From Lentisphaeria bacterium (GTDB taxonomy: Bacteria > Verrucomicrobiota > Lentisphaeria > Victivallales > Victivallaceae), in contig JABLYX010000032.1 of assembly GCA_018265615.1 (NCBI GenBank), positions 1 to 52,181 of the forward strand: 52,181 bases of DNA. The letters are read 5' to 3'. How positions within the stretch are numbered: position 1 is the first letter of the stretch; the number at the start of each line of letters is the position of its first letter. Made by a program: the position numbers and the translations under genes. The notes below the pieces were generated by a model. It did no database searches and was not told where the DNA came from. It saw nothing but the letters and a program-made list of their open reading frames with translations. Shown piece after piece: positions 35,251 through 42,437 of this stretch.

Positions 35251-35940
35251 ATGAGCAGGCATATTCTCAGTTTTACTGAAGCAGTGATCGTGATTGCAAT
35301 CGTCGCCGCATTGGCCGGATTGCTGATTCCGGCAGGTGTGATGGACAGGAGGCCAAAGGGAAACGAATTCAAATGTACGGCAAATATGCATACACTGGCG
35401 GTGGCAATGCGATTCTACGCGGAACATTCCGGGGATGTCTATCCGTTGACGGACGGTCCGGCGGCGTGGAAGCTGCTTTGCGACAGCCGTTTTCTCGATC
35501 CCGGAATCGAATGTCCGGTCGATCCGTTTCCGCGCGCCATGCCCGGCATGGCGGAATCGTACCTTTATTTCGGAGGCTTCTTCGCGGATGCGCCGCCGCA
35601 GAGGGATGATGTGCTGATCGTCGAGCGGCTTCCGCATCCGGACGGCAGCTACGGCGTATTTTCCATGCAGGGCGGCTGCAGTCGCATAATTCCGGAACGG
35701 CCGGGGGCCGCCGCGGTTCTCGACTCCGTTTACGCAGGCAGATTCGATACGCCGTACCGCAAGGCACAGCTTGAAAAGGCGAAAGCGGCCGATGCGGAGT
35801 ATCTTCCGTTTCTTGCGCGCCGGCGGTTTATTCGGCATCTGTATCTTGCCGGAGGAGCTGCGGCGGGTGCAGTGCTGCTCGGAGTCGCTGTCCGGCTTTA
35901 TTTATGGCGGCGGAAACGAATTTCCGCCCGGAACGGATGA
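35251..35940 (+). CDS. Divergent pilin-like protein with two membrane helices
   Basis: The 229-residue protein starts MSRHILSFTEAVIVIAIVAA, which resembles a type IV prepilin N-terminus, but the FTLIELLVV core is altered and the Glu is shifted relative to the Phe, so processing by prepilin peptidase is doubtful. Residues 45-190 keep the layout of Lentisphaerae pseudopilins (CTANMHTLAVAMRFYAEHS), but there is no H-X9-DG. A second helix (LYLAGGAAAGAVLLGVAVRLYL) followed by WRRKR ends the protein, which pilins never have. The start at 35251 is preferred to 35209 because GGAAAGAG is just upstream; 35233 is an alternative. It may be a membrane-held regulator or assembly factor; function is unknown. 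Confidence 0.65.
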   Translation: MSRHILSFTEAVIVIAIVAALAGLLIPAGVMDRRPKGNEFKCTANMHTLAVAMRFYAEHSGDVYPLTDGPAAWKLLCDSRFLDPGIECPVDPFPRAMPGMAESYLYFGGFFADAPPQRDDVLIVERLPHPDGSYGVFSMQGGCSRIIPERPGAAAVLDSVYAGRFDTPYRKAQLEKAKAADAEYLPFLARRRFIRHLYLAGGAAAGAVLLGVAVRLYLWRRKRISARNG

Positions 35941-36062
35941 GAATGGCGCGGTTTTGCCGAAAAGTCCATACTTTCCCTCAAAACATCCATTCGAAAAAAC
36001 GAATTGAACGTGTATCTTTAATCACAGGTAAACCATTTTAACACCGATGTGGGAGGATTCTC

Positions 36063-36848
36063 ATGGAAGTCATCATTCGTCCGACGACGGAGGAAGCCGT
36101 CAACCTTACCGCGAAGCTGATCGCCGCCGCGATCCGCAATAAACCGTTCTTCAAGCTCGGACTGGCGACCGGGGCGACGATGGAGGCGGTCTACGCCGAC
36201 CTCGCCGCCATGAACAAGGCCGGCGAAGTCGATTTCTCGCGCGTTCACACGTTCAATCTCGACGAGTACATCGGGCTCCCGCCGGAGGATCCGAACTCGT
36301 ACCGCTATTATATGAACAGGCATCTCTTCAGCAGGATCAACATCGACATGCGCAATACGAACCTGCCGGACGGGCTGGCCGAGGACGAAATCGCCGAGGG
36401 GCTCCGCTATGAGGCGGCGATCGAGGATGCGGGCGGCATCGATCTGCAGCTGCTCGGAATCGGCAACGACGGGCACATCGGCTTCAACGAGCCGATCTCC
36501 TCTCTGGCGAGCCGCACCCGCGCGAAGGCGCTGACCCCGGCGACGTATGCGCAGAACTGCGTCTACTTCAATCCACCCGAATCCATGCCGAAGCGCGCAT
36601 TCACGATGGGCGTCGGCACGATCCTCGACGCACAGCGGATCGTCATGCTGATCACCGGCGCAAAGAAGGCCGGAATCGCCGCGAAGGCGATCGAAGGGCC
36701 GGTCACGTCGATGGTTACCGGCAGCGCGATCCAGATGCACCCGAACACGGTCGTGATCCTCGACGGGGCCGCGGCTTCGGAGCTGACCCAGACCGATTAT
36801 TACAACTGGGTTTTCGCGAACGAGCCGGAGTGGGAACCGTACCGGTAA
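36063..36848 (+). CDS. nagB: Glucosamine-6-phosphate deaminase
   Basis: The 261-residue protein shows the NagB signature in full: LATGATMEAVY, FNLDEYIGL (Asp67), and LGIGNDGHIGFNEP, with catalytic Asp136, His138 and Glu143 in the spacing of the E. coli enzyme (72, 141, 143, 148). It converts glucosamine 6-phosphate into fructose 6-phosphate and ammonia. RBS GGGAGGA is close to the ATG. A ROK-like kinase gene follows 29 bases later with its own RBS, so together they can take amino sugars into glycolysis. The allosteric GlcNAc-6-P site of the E. coli hexamer cannot be judged by eye. Confidence 0.93.
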   Translation: MEVIIRPTTEEAVNLTAKLIAAAIRNKPFFKLGLATGATMEAVYADLAAMNKAGEVDFSRVHTFNLDEYIGLPPEDPNSYRYYMNRHLFSRINIDMRNTNLPDGLAEDEIAEGLRYEAAIEDAGGIDLQLLGIGNDGHIGFNEPISSLASRTRAKALTPATYAQNCVYFNPPESMPKRAFTMGVGTILDAQRIVMLITGAKKAGIAAKAIEGPVTSMVTGSAIQMHPNTVVILDGAAASELTQTDYYNWVFANEPEWEPYR

Positions 36849-36877
36849 CAGCCGGCATAACAGGAGCAGGTGAATAT

Positions 36878-38266
36878 ATGGCGATTCAAGTTGCGATGAA
36901 GTGTGTCCCGGAGCTCGATCCGGGGTTTGTTCCGGCGGCGCTGTGGAACCGGGAATACGCGAAGCTGGCCGCCGCCGACCCGGCGGCCCGCAGGCTCGCG
37001 CTCTGCGTGGAGCGCGCAAACGGCTGCGTCTCCCGCTTCGACACGGTTGTGCTGTCGGATTCCGGGGAGAACCGTCCGCTGACGCTGCGCTACGTCGAGC
37101 GGATCGTCAAGTTCCTGCTCTGGGCGCGCGGCGGTTGGAAGCTGACCGTGGCCGGAGCGCCGGAGCTCGTTCCGCTGCTCGCGGAGATCTACTCTCCGGA
37201 GGGGGCGCGCAAATTCGATTATGCCGTGATCGGCAAAAAAATCTACGACCATCCGTTCACCGTCGCCGGCTGCGATTACGCCGGCGCCCCGGCGGCGAAG
37301 GAGATCGGCCTCGCGCTCGGCGGTCACTTCGACGGCTGCCGGATCGGCTTCGACCTCGGCGGCTCCGACCGCAAGTGCGCGGCGGTGATCGACGGGAAGA
37401 CGGTCCACAGCGAAGAAGTCGTCTGGGACCCGTATTTCCAGAACGATATCAACTATCATATCGACGGCATCATCGACTCGCTGAAGCGCGCCGCCGCAAA
37501 GCTGCCGCGCATCGATTCGATCGGCGGCAGCGCGGCGGGCGTCTACGTCGACAACCAGCCGCGCATCGCGTCGCTGTTCCGCGGAATCCCCGAGGATCAG
37601 TTCGAATCGCGCGTGCGCCCGGTCTTCCTCGAAATCGCGAAGCAGTTCCCGGGCGTGCCGTTCGTCGTGCTGAACGACGGTGAAGTGACCGCGCTCGCCG
37701 GAGCGGTCAGCATCGGCAGAAACGCGCTGCTCGGGATCGCGATGGGAACGAGCGAGGCGGTCGGTTTCGTGACCCCCGGGGGGACGCTGACCGATCACCT
37801 GAACGAACTCGCATTCGCGCCCGTGGATTACCGCGAGGAGGATGCGCCGGTCGATGAGTGGTCCGGCGACGCGGGCGTCGGCGCGCTCTATCTGTCGCAG
37901 CAGGCCGTCGGCCGGATCGCCGGGAAGGCGGGCTTTGAATTTCCGGCCGGAACGCCTCTGCCGGAGCAGCTGAAGCTGGTCCAGAAGGCGATGGAGGCGG
38001 GCGATGAACGGGCCGCGAAAGTTTACCGGACGATCGGCAGCTATCTCGGCTACGCGGTCGGCCACTACGCGATGTTCTATCCGGTCGAAAATTTGCTGCT
38101 GCTCGGACGCGTTTCGAGCGGCAGGGGCGGTTCGATTATTCTCGATGTCGCCGGAGAGGTCCTCGCGAAGGAGTTTCCGGAGCTGAAAGTCGAGTTCCAT
38201 ATCCCGGACGAGGCGTTCAAGCGCCACGGCCAGGCGGTGATCGCCGCCACGCTCCCGGAGCTCTGA
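36878..38266 (+). CDS. ROK-like sugar kinase, probable amino-sugar kinase
   Basis: The 462-residue protein has an actin-like ATPase core: IGFDLGGSDRKCAAVIDG (phosphate-1 loop, about residues 164-181), GGSAAGVYVDNQP, VVLNDGEVTALAGAV (Asp acting as base), and AMGTSEAVGFV (phosphate-2). It is longer than usual ROK kinases (about 300) because of an N-terminal region of 160 residues that I do not recognise, and lacks the ROK zinc motif CxCGxxGC. The start at 36878 has AGGAGCAGG upstream; longer frames overlap nagB. Operon placement after nagB suggests glucosamine or N-acetylglucosamine phosphorylation, which is inference. Confidence 0.72.
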   Translation: MAIQVAMKCVPELDPGFVPAALWNREYAKLAAADPAARRLALCVERANGCVSRFDTVVLSDSGENRPLTLRYVERIVKFLLWARGGWKLTVAGAPELVPLLAEIYSPEGARKFDYAVIGKKIYDHPFTVAGCDYAGAPAAKEIGLALGGHFDGCRIGFDLGGSDRKCAAVIDGKTVHSEEVVWDPYFQNDINYHIDGIIDSLKRAAAKLPRIDSIGGSAAGVYVDNQPRIASLFRGIPEDQFESRVRPVFLEIAKQFPGVPFVVLNDGEVTALAGAVSIGRNALLGIAMGTSEAVGFVTPGGTLTDHLNELAFAPVDYREEDAPVDEWSGDAGVGALYLSQQAVGRIAGKAGFEFPAGTPLPEQLKLVQKAMEAGDERAAKVYRTIGSYLGYAVGHYAMFYPVENLLLLGRVSSGRGGSIILDVAGEVLAKEFPELKVEFHIPDEAFKRHGQAVIAATLPEL

Positions 38267-38287
38267 TCCGGGTATCCCGGTACGCGG

Positions 38288-38328
38288 AAACTCCCCGGTT
38301 CCATCGCAATGGAACCGGGGAGTTTTTT
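38288..38328 (+). terminator. Strong intrinsic terminator of the nagB operon
   Basis: A perfect 17-bp stem (AAACTCCCCGGTTCCAT and its complement, loop CGCA) ends in six T, 21 bases past the kinase stop. It may also serve the convergent uxuA operon, though the minus-strand T-tract is only three bases. Confidence 0.9.
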
Positions 38329-38341
38329 CCGTCTATGCGCC

Positions 38342-39538
38342 TTACAGGCCCATCGACTTCAGGATGCCGTGCTCAAGGCCGCGGATTTCGGCGAGGCCCT
38401 TCAGCCGGCCGATCGCGGTGTAGCCCGGATTCGGGCAGGGCGGCTTCGCGAGGTCGTCGAGCATCGTGTGACCGTGGTCCGGGCGGAACGGGAGACGCCA
38501 GTCGGCGCGCCCGGCCTTCCTGCGCCGGATCTGCTCTTCGACGATCGCTTTCACGAGCCCGTACATGTCGACGACGCCTTCGAGGTGGTTCGCTTCGTAG
38601 AAGTTGCCTTTGCCGTCATGCGCCGTGCTGCGGAGATGGATGAAGCCGACGCGGTCCGCGCACGCCTTGAACATCTCGACGACGTCGTTGTCGAGCCGGC
38701 CGCTGAAGCTGCCCGCGCAGAAGCAGACGCCGTTGGCCGGGGAGTCGACCATCGCCAGCAGGTGCTTCACATCGTCGATCGTGCTGAAGATGCGCGGCAG
38801 CCCGAGGATCGGGTAGGGCGGGTCGTCGGGATGGATCACCATGATGCAGCCCGCCTCTTCCGCGACCGGGCACACTTCGGTGAGGAAGTGCTTCAGGTTC
38901 GCTTCGAGGTCGGCGCGGGTCAGGTGCTCGTACTTCTTCAGCATCGCGCGCACGTCTTCGAGCGTGACGCCCTTGAAGCCGGGGAAGTTGTCGATCAGCC
39001 CTTTCGTGAATTCCCGCAGCTCTCCGGGGCTCAGGCTCTCATAGAACGCCTTCGCTTCGGCGACCTTCTCCGGCGTGTAGGATTTCTCCGCGTCTTTGCG
39101 CTTCAGGATGAAGATCTCGAACGCCGCGAACTGCGCCTGGTTGAAGTAGAGCGCCTCGGAGCCGTCCGGCAACCGGTAGGCCAGGTCGGTGCGGACCCAG
39201 TCGAGCACCGGCATGAAGTTGTAGGTGACGACCCGGATGCCGCACTTGCCGAGATTGCGCAGCGAGATCTTGTAATTCTCGATGTACTCCGCGCAGCGGC
39301 CGGTCCCGGTCTTGATGTCCTCATGGACCGGCAGGCTTTCGACGACGCTCCAGACGAGTCCGGCGTCTTCGATGAGCTTCTTGTGCTTTTCGATCTCCTC
39401 GACGCTCCACACTTCGCCGTAGGGAATGTGGTGCAGCGAGCTCACGACGCCGGTGGCGCCGGTCTGGCGCACGAACGGGAGCGGCACCGGGTCCTTCGGC
39501 CCGTACCAGCGGAAAGTCTGTTCCATATTGTACGCCAT
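38342..39538 (-). CDS. uxuA: Mannonate dehydratase
   Basis: The 398-residue protein matches UxuA throughout: MEQTFRWYGPKDPVPL at the N-terminus, GVVSSLHHIPYGEVW, YNFMPVLDWVRTDL, MVIHPDDPPYPILGLPRI, and HLRSTAHDGKGNFYEANHLEG with FRPDHGHTMLDD, which carry the metal ligands. It dehydrates D-mannonate to 2-keto-3-deoxygluconate, the third step of glucuronate breakdown. The length is family-normal. It is the last gene of a ROK-regulator, SDR, uxuA operon, with three bases between the SDR stop and its ATG. Glucuronate isomerase and KDG kinase are not in this window. Confidence 0.96.
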   Translation of the reverse strand: MAYNMEQTFRWYGPKDPVPLPFVRQTGATGVVSSLHHIPYGEVWSVEEIEKHKKLIEDAGLVWSVVESLPVHEDIKTGTGRCAEYIENYKISLRNLGKCGIRVVTYNFMPVLDWVRTDLAYRLPDGSEALYFNQAQFAAFEIFILKRKDAEKSYTPEKVAEAKAFYESLSPGELREFTKGLIDNFPGFKGVTLEDVRAMLKKYEHLTRADLEANLKHFLTEVCPVAEEAGCIMVIHPDDPPYPILGLPRIFSTIDDVKHLLAMVDSPANGVCFCAGSFSGRLDNDVVEMFKACADRVGFIHLRSTAHDGKGNFYEANHLEGVVDMYGLVKAIVEEQIRRRKAGRADWRLPFRPDHGHTMLDDLAKPPCPNPGYTAIGRLKGLAEIRGLEHGILKSMGL

Positions 39539-39541
39539 GAT

Positions 39542-40384
39542 TTAGACCCCCGAGAAGGCGGAGAATGCACCGTCGATCGGGAGCACCACGCCGTTGATGA
39601 AGGATGAACTGTCGTCGGCGAGGAAGAGCAGCGCGCCCGTGAGGTCCTCCGGCGTGCCGAAGCGGCCCATCGGCGTGTGCGCGAGAATCGTGTTGCCGCG
39701 CGCCGTGAGGCTGCCGTCCGGATTCGTCAGCAGCGTGCGGTTCTGCTCGGTCAGGAAGAAGCCCGGAGCCATTGCGTTGACGCGGATCCCGACCTTCGAG
39801 AAGTGGACCGCGAGCCACTGCGTGAAGTTGCTGATCGCGGCCTTCGCGCCGGAGTAGGCCGGAATCTTGGTCAGCGGCGTGAACGCGTTCATGCTCGAGA
39901 TGTTGATGATGCAGCCTGCTCCCTTTTCCGCCATCGCGCGGGCGAAGACCTGCGTCGGCAGCAGCGTCCCGAGGAAGTTCAGGTTGAAGACGAATCCGAC
40001 GCCGGCCGGATCGAGGTCGAAGAAGGTCTTGAGCCCTTCGGCCTGGCTTTTCAGGTCCTCCGGGAAGAGGTACTCTTTGCCGGTCGTCCCCTTCGGATTG
40101 TTGCCGCCCGCGCCGTTGACGAGGATGTCGCAGTCGCCGAACGCTTCTCTGACGGCCGCTTCGGCCTTTTTCAGGCTCTCGAGGTCGAGCACGTTCGCGG
40201 CGACGCCGATCGCCTTGCCGCCCTCCGCGGCGATTTCGTCGGCGACCTTGGCCGCCGCCTCTTCCTTCAGGTCGAGGATCGCGACCTTCGCGCCGCTTGC
40301 GGCGAGCGCTTTGGCCATGACGCTGCAGAGGATGCCGCCGCCGCCGGTGACGACGGCCACTTTTCCGGTTAAATCGACTTTCAT
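39542..40384 (-). CDS. SDR oxidoreductase, probable fructuronate reductase (mannonate oxidoreductase)
   Basis: The 280-residue protein is a classical SDR with VVTGGGGILCSVMAKAL, DILVNGAGG, NISSMNAFTPL and YSGAKAA (Tyr and Lys catalytic). In Bacillus the mannonate oxidoreductase UxuB (YjmF) is an SDR rather than the long-chain E. coli type, and the strict pairing with uxuA here suggests the same step: reduction of fructuronate to mannonate. Start 40384 has an excellent AAAGGAG upstream; the longer frame to 40423 is not supported. It follows the ROK regulator by 13 bases. Confidence 0.85.
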   Translation of the reverse strand: MKVDLTGKVAVVTGGGGILCSVMAKALAASGAKVAILDLKEEAAAKVADEIAAEGGKAIGVAANVLDLESLKKAEAAVREAFGDCDILVNGAGGNNPKGTTGKEYLFPEDLKSQAEGLKTFFDLDPAGVGFVFNLNFLGTLLPTQVFARAMAEKGAGCIINISSMNAFTPLTKIPAYSGAKAAISNFTQWLAVHFSKVGIRVNAMAPGFFLTEQNRTLLTNPDGSLTARGNTILAHTPMGRFGTPEDLTGALLFLADDSSSFINGVVLPIDGAFSAFSGV

Positions 40385-40397
40385 GATGCTTTCTCCT

Positions 40398-41483
40398 TTA
40401 TGAGGTTTGCGTGATGTTTTCAATTGTGACTTTCAAGGCCGCGCCGAGCGCCGCGCCGATGCGGCCGCTGCGGGAGAGCTTGATCGCGAGGCGGCGGGGC
40501 GGTTCGATGCGGAGGCGCCTCCCGAGCTCTTCCGCGAAGCCGGAGCCGAGGTCCCGGAAACGCCCGCCGAGCACGATCTCCGCCGGATCCAGAAGCATGG
40601 TCAGCAGTGTGATGACATAGACCGCTCCGTCAAGCAGATAGCCGATCGCGTTTTCGGCGGCGGCGTCGTGCGCGTTCCACGCCTCGACCAGGCCGGCCGC
40701 GTCGAAACGCCCGCCCGCGAGGCTCAGAAGGAATTTTTCACTCATCGCCTGCTCGATCGGCAGGAGCGAGCCGCCGCCGGGGGAGGGGATGCGCAGCGTC
40801 CTGATCTCGCCTGCGGTTCCGGAGCGCCCCAGCAGGAGCCTGCCGCCCTGGTAGATGGCCGTGCCGATGCCGCGTTCGGCCGAAATGAAAATGAAGTCCT
40901 CCGTATTGTCCGCCGCGCCGAAGTAGTACTCCCATTGCGCGGCGGTCCGGGCGCGGTTGTCGAGCGTCACGGATAAGCCGGTCCGCTCTGAGAGCCGCCT
41001 GGCGAAGTCCCGCTGCTTGAGCGGAAAGTTCGCGCAGTAGACCACCTCGTTCGATGCGTGGTCCACCTGGCCGGCCACGGCGGCGCCGATTCCGGCGACT
41101 GGGGCGGGGGCTGCGGCTTTCAGCTCCTCCGCCAGATGCGCCGCCTGGGCGAGGATGCGCTCAAAGCTGTTGTCGTGCGGTGCTTCAAGGGATTTCACGA
41201 GCCCGCCCGCCGCGTCGCAGAGCGTTCCGCGCAGCAGCGACTCGTGGCCGATGTCGATCCCGATGCTGAAGACGCGGCGCGGTTCGAGCGTCAGCAGGAT
41301 CGGCGGTTTGCCGCCGCTTGAAACGCCGCAGCCGGATTCGCGCAGGAGCCCCTGCCGGATCAGCCCGTCCACCAGCGACGACACCGCCGGGCGGCTCAGG
41401 CGCATCGCTTTGGCGAGGTCCGCCCGCGAGCAGGAGCCCTGGCGCAGCAGCAGCAGCAGAAGTTTTACCGAGGATGAGGCCAT
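40398..41483 (-). CDS. ROK family transcriptional regulator
   Basis: The 361-residue protein has an N-terminal MarR-like HTH (residues about 5-60; SRADLAKAMRLSRPAVSSLV) and a ROK domain with SIGIDIGHE, GIGAAVAGQV and GRSGTAGEI. The usual zinc motif (His of GExGH and CxCGxxGCxE) is missing: the protein reads GEIRTLRIPSPGGGSLL there, so zinc-stabilised folding or sugar binding must differ. It is first in the uxu operon and lies directly behind a 21-base palindrome, so autorepression with relief by a uronate intermediate is likely. Confidence 0.86.
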   Translation of the reverse strand: MASSSVKLLLLLLRQGSCSRADLAKAMRLSRPAVSSLVDGLIRQGLLRESGCGVSSGGKPPILLTLEPRRVFSIGIDIGHESLLRGTLCDAAGGLVKSLEAPHDNSFERILAQAAHLAEELKAAAPAPVAGIGAAVAGQVDHASNEVVYCANFPLKQRDFARRLSERTGLSVTLDNRARTAAQWEYYFGAADNTEDFIFISAERGIGTAIYQGGRLLLGRSGTAGEIRTLRIPSPGGGSLLPIEQAMSEKFLLSLAGGRFDAAGLVEAWNAHDAAAENAIGYLLDGAVYVITLLTMLLDPAEIVLGGRFRDLGSGFAEELGRRLRIEPPRRLAIKLSRSGRIGAALGAALKVTIENITQTS

Positions 41484-41491
41484 GAAACCCC

Positions 41492-41517
41492 TTTGTTAAT
41501 ATTGTTTACAAAGTATA
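41492..41517 (-). promoter_or_regulatory. ROK operator candidate next to a -10 box
   Basis: An imperfect 21-base palindrome (41492-41512; TTTGTTAATA, T, TGTTTACAAA, eight of ten arm positions symmetric) touches a minus-strand -10 TATACT (41512-41517). It is nine bases upstream of the ROK ATG. No good -35 was found at normal spacing, as often in activated or extended promoters. Confidence 0.5.
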
Positions 41518-41589
41518 AGATAGTACGTTTTTCCTGAAATCCAAACGGAAAAGAGAAAAAAACGGAGAATTCTTCGGAATGCGGGGCGG

Positions 41590-41625
41590 AAAAAAGCCGG
41601 AGCCTCCGAACGGGAGTGCTCCGGC
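41590..41625 (-). terminator. Intrinsic terminator of the ferritin-like gene
   Basis: On the minus strand an 8-bp stem (GCCGGAGC with GCTCCGGC) plus inner pairs is followed directly by six T, 17 bases after the stop at 41642. Confidence 0.85.
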
Positions 41626-41641
41626 CTGATGCGGATCGGCG

Positions 41642-41962
41642 TTACTTCTTCATTTTCTTCTTCTTGAGCTTCTTCATCATCTCCTCGACTTCTTCGCCGC
41701 CTTCTTTGTAGAAGTCGAAGTCGGTCGGGCTGATTTCCTTGAGGACGCGGAGCAATTCCCCGACGTGTTCGAGCTCCTCGTTCGCGATATCGTGGAGCAC
41801 CATCTGCACGAGCTCATTGTCGGTCGACTCCGCAAGCTGCGAATACATCTGGTTCGCTTCGTACTCGGCCGCGATATTGAAACGGACGGCGCGGACCACT
41901 TCGGTCGGCGTCAGTTTGCGGTCACAACGGTTTCCCTGGAACGGGTTACTGAATTCCGGCAT
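41642..41962 (-). CDS. Small ferritin-like protein, EncFtn/rubrerythrin type
   Basis: The 106-residue protein is one long helical pair. AAEYEANQMYSQLAE and IANEELEHVGELLRVL carry Glu and ExxH groups as in half-ferritins such as encapsulated ferritin (EncFtn), which must dimerise to form the iron site. The C-terminus is very basic (MMKKLKKKKMKK), not an obvious encapsulin-targeting tail, and no encapsulin gene is in the window. Start 41962 has AGGAGGAG six bases away; a longer frame to 42133 is rejected. It is monocistronic with its own promoter and terminator. Iron oxidation or storage is inferred. Confidence 0.75.
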   Translation of the reverse strand: MPEFSNPFQGNRCDRKLTPTEVVRAVRFNIAAEYEANQMYSQLAESTDNELVQMVLHDIANEELEHVGELLRVLKEISPTDFDFYKEGGEEVEEMMKKLKKKKMKK

Positions 41963-42021
41963 AATCTCCTCCTGTACATTGGAATGTTGCTCTTCAATGC
42001 GGTTCTCCGGCCGCATACTGT

Positions 42022-42049
42022 AATGTAATGCGGTTTTACCGGATGTCAA
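42022..42049 (-). promoter_or_regulatory. Promoter of the ferritin-like gene
   Basis: On the minus strand a perfect TTGACA and TACATT are 16 bases apart, 60 bases before ATG 41962. Confidence 0.5.
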
Positions 42050-42135
42050 GCGGAGGGCGGAGAAATCGCCTTTTCCGTACAGGGAGCGGAGAAGAGGAAG
42101 ATGGTGAAAAGTGCGGGCAGGGGGGGAATTCAATC

Positions 42136-42164
42136 TTGTAAATGCAGCGTCGGTGTGGTATAAT
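42136..42164 (+). promoter_or_regulatory. Promoter of the hybrid kinase pair
   Basis: TTGTAA and a perfect TATAAT are separated by 17 bases. The 270-base stretch to the kinase start at 42438 has no clear gene or strong hairpin; an in-frame ATG at 42240 with GGGAG exists, but the 66 residues it would add look non-coding (Arg, Ser and Cys rich). Confidence 0.65.
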
Positions 42165-42437
42165 TAATACGGATGACCGGGTTATGAGAACATTTGCGGG
42201 CAGCGGCTCAGAATAAAAGGAGATGTCGGGAGTGCGCCTATGAGTGGCCGTCGTGTCGGTTGCAGTATCGAAAATTCAGGCAGCTCTCCCGGTGGAAGTG
42301 GCAACGGAACATGTTTCGTCGGCCGTTGCAAGCTGTTTCATCCTGTTTGCCGTCGCTTTCGCTTTTTCTGCCCGGAAGCGGGAACGCATTTTTTTCCACG
42401 GGTTCGCCGCAATCATTTGATCGGAAGAGTACCTGCT

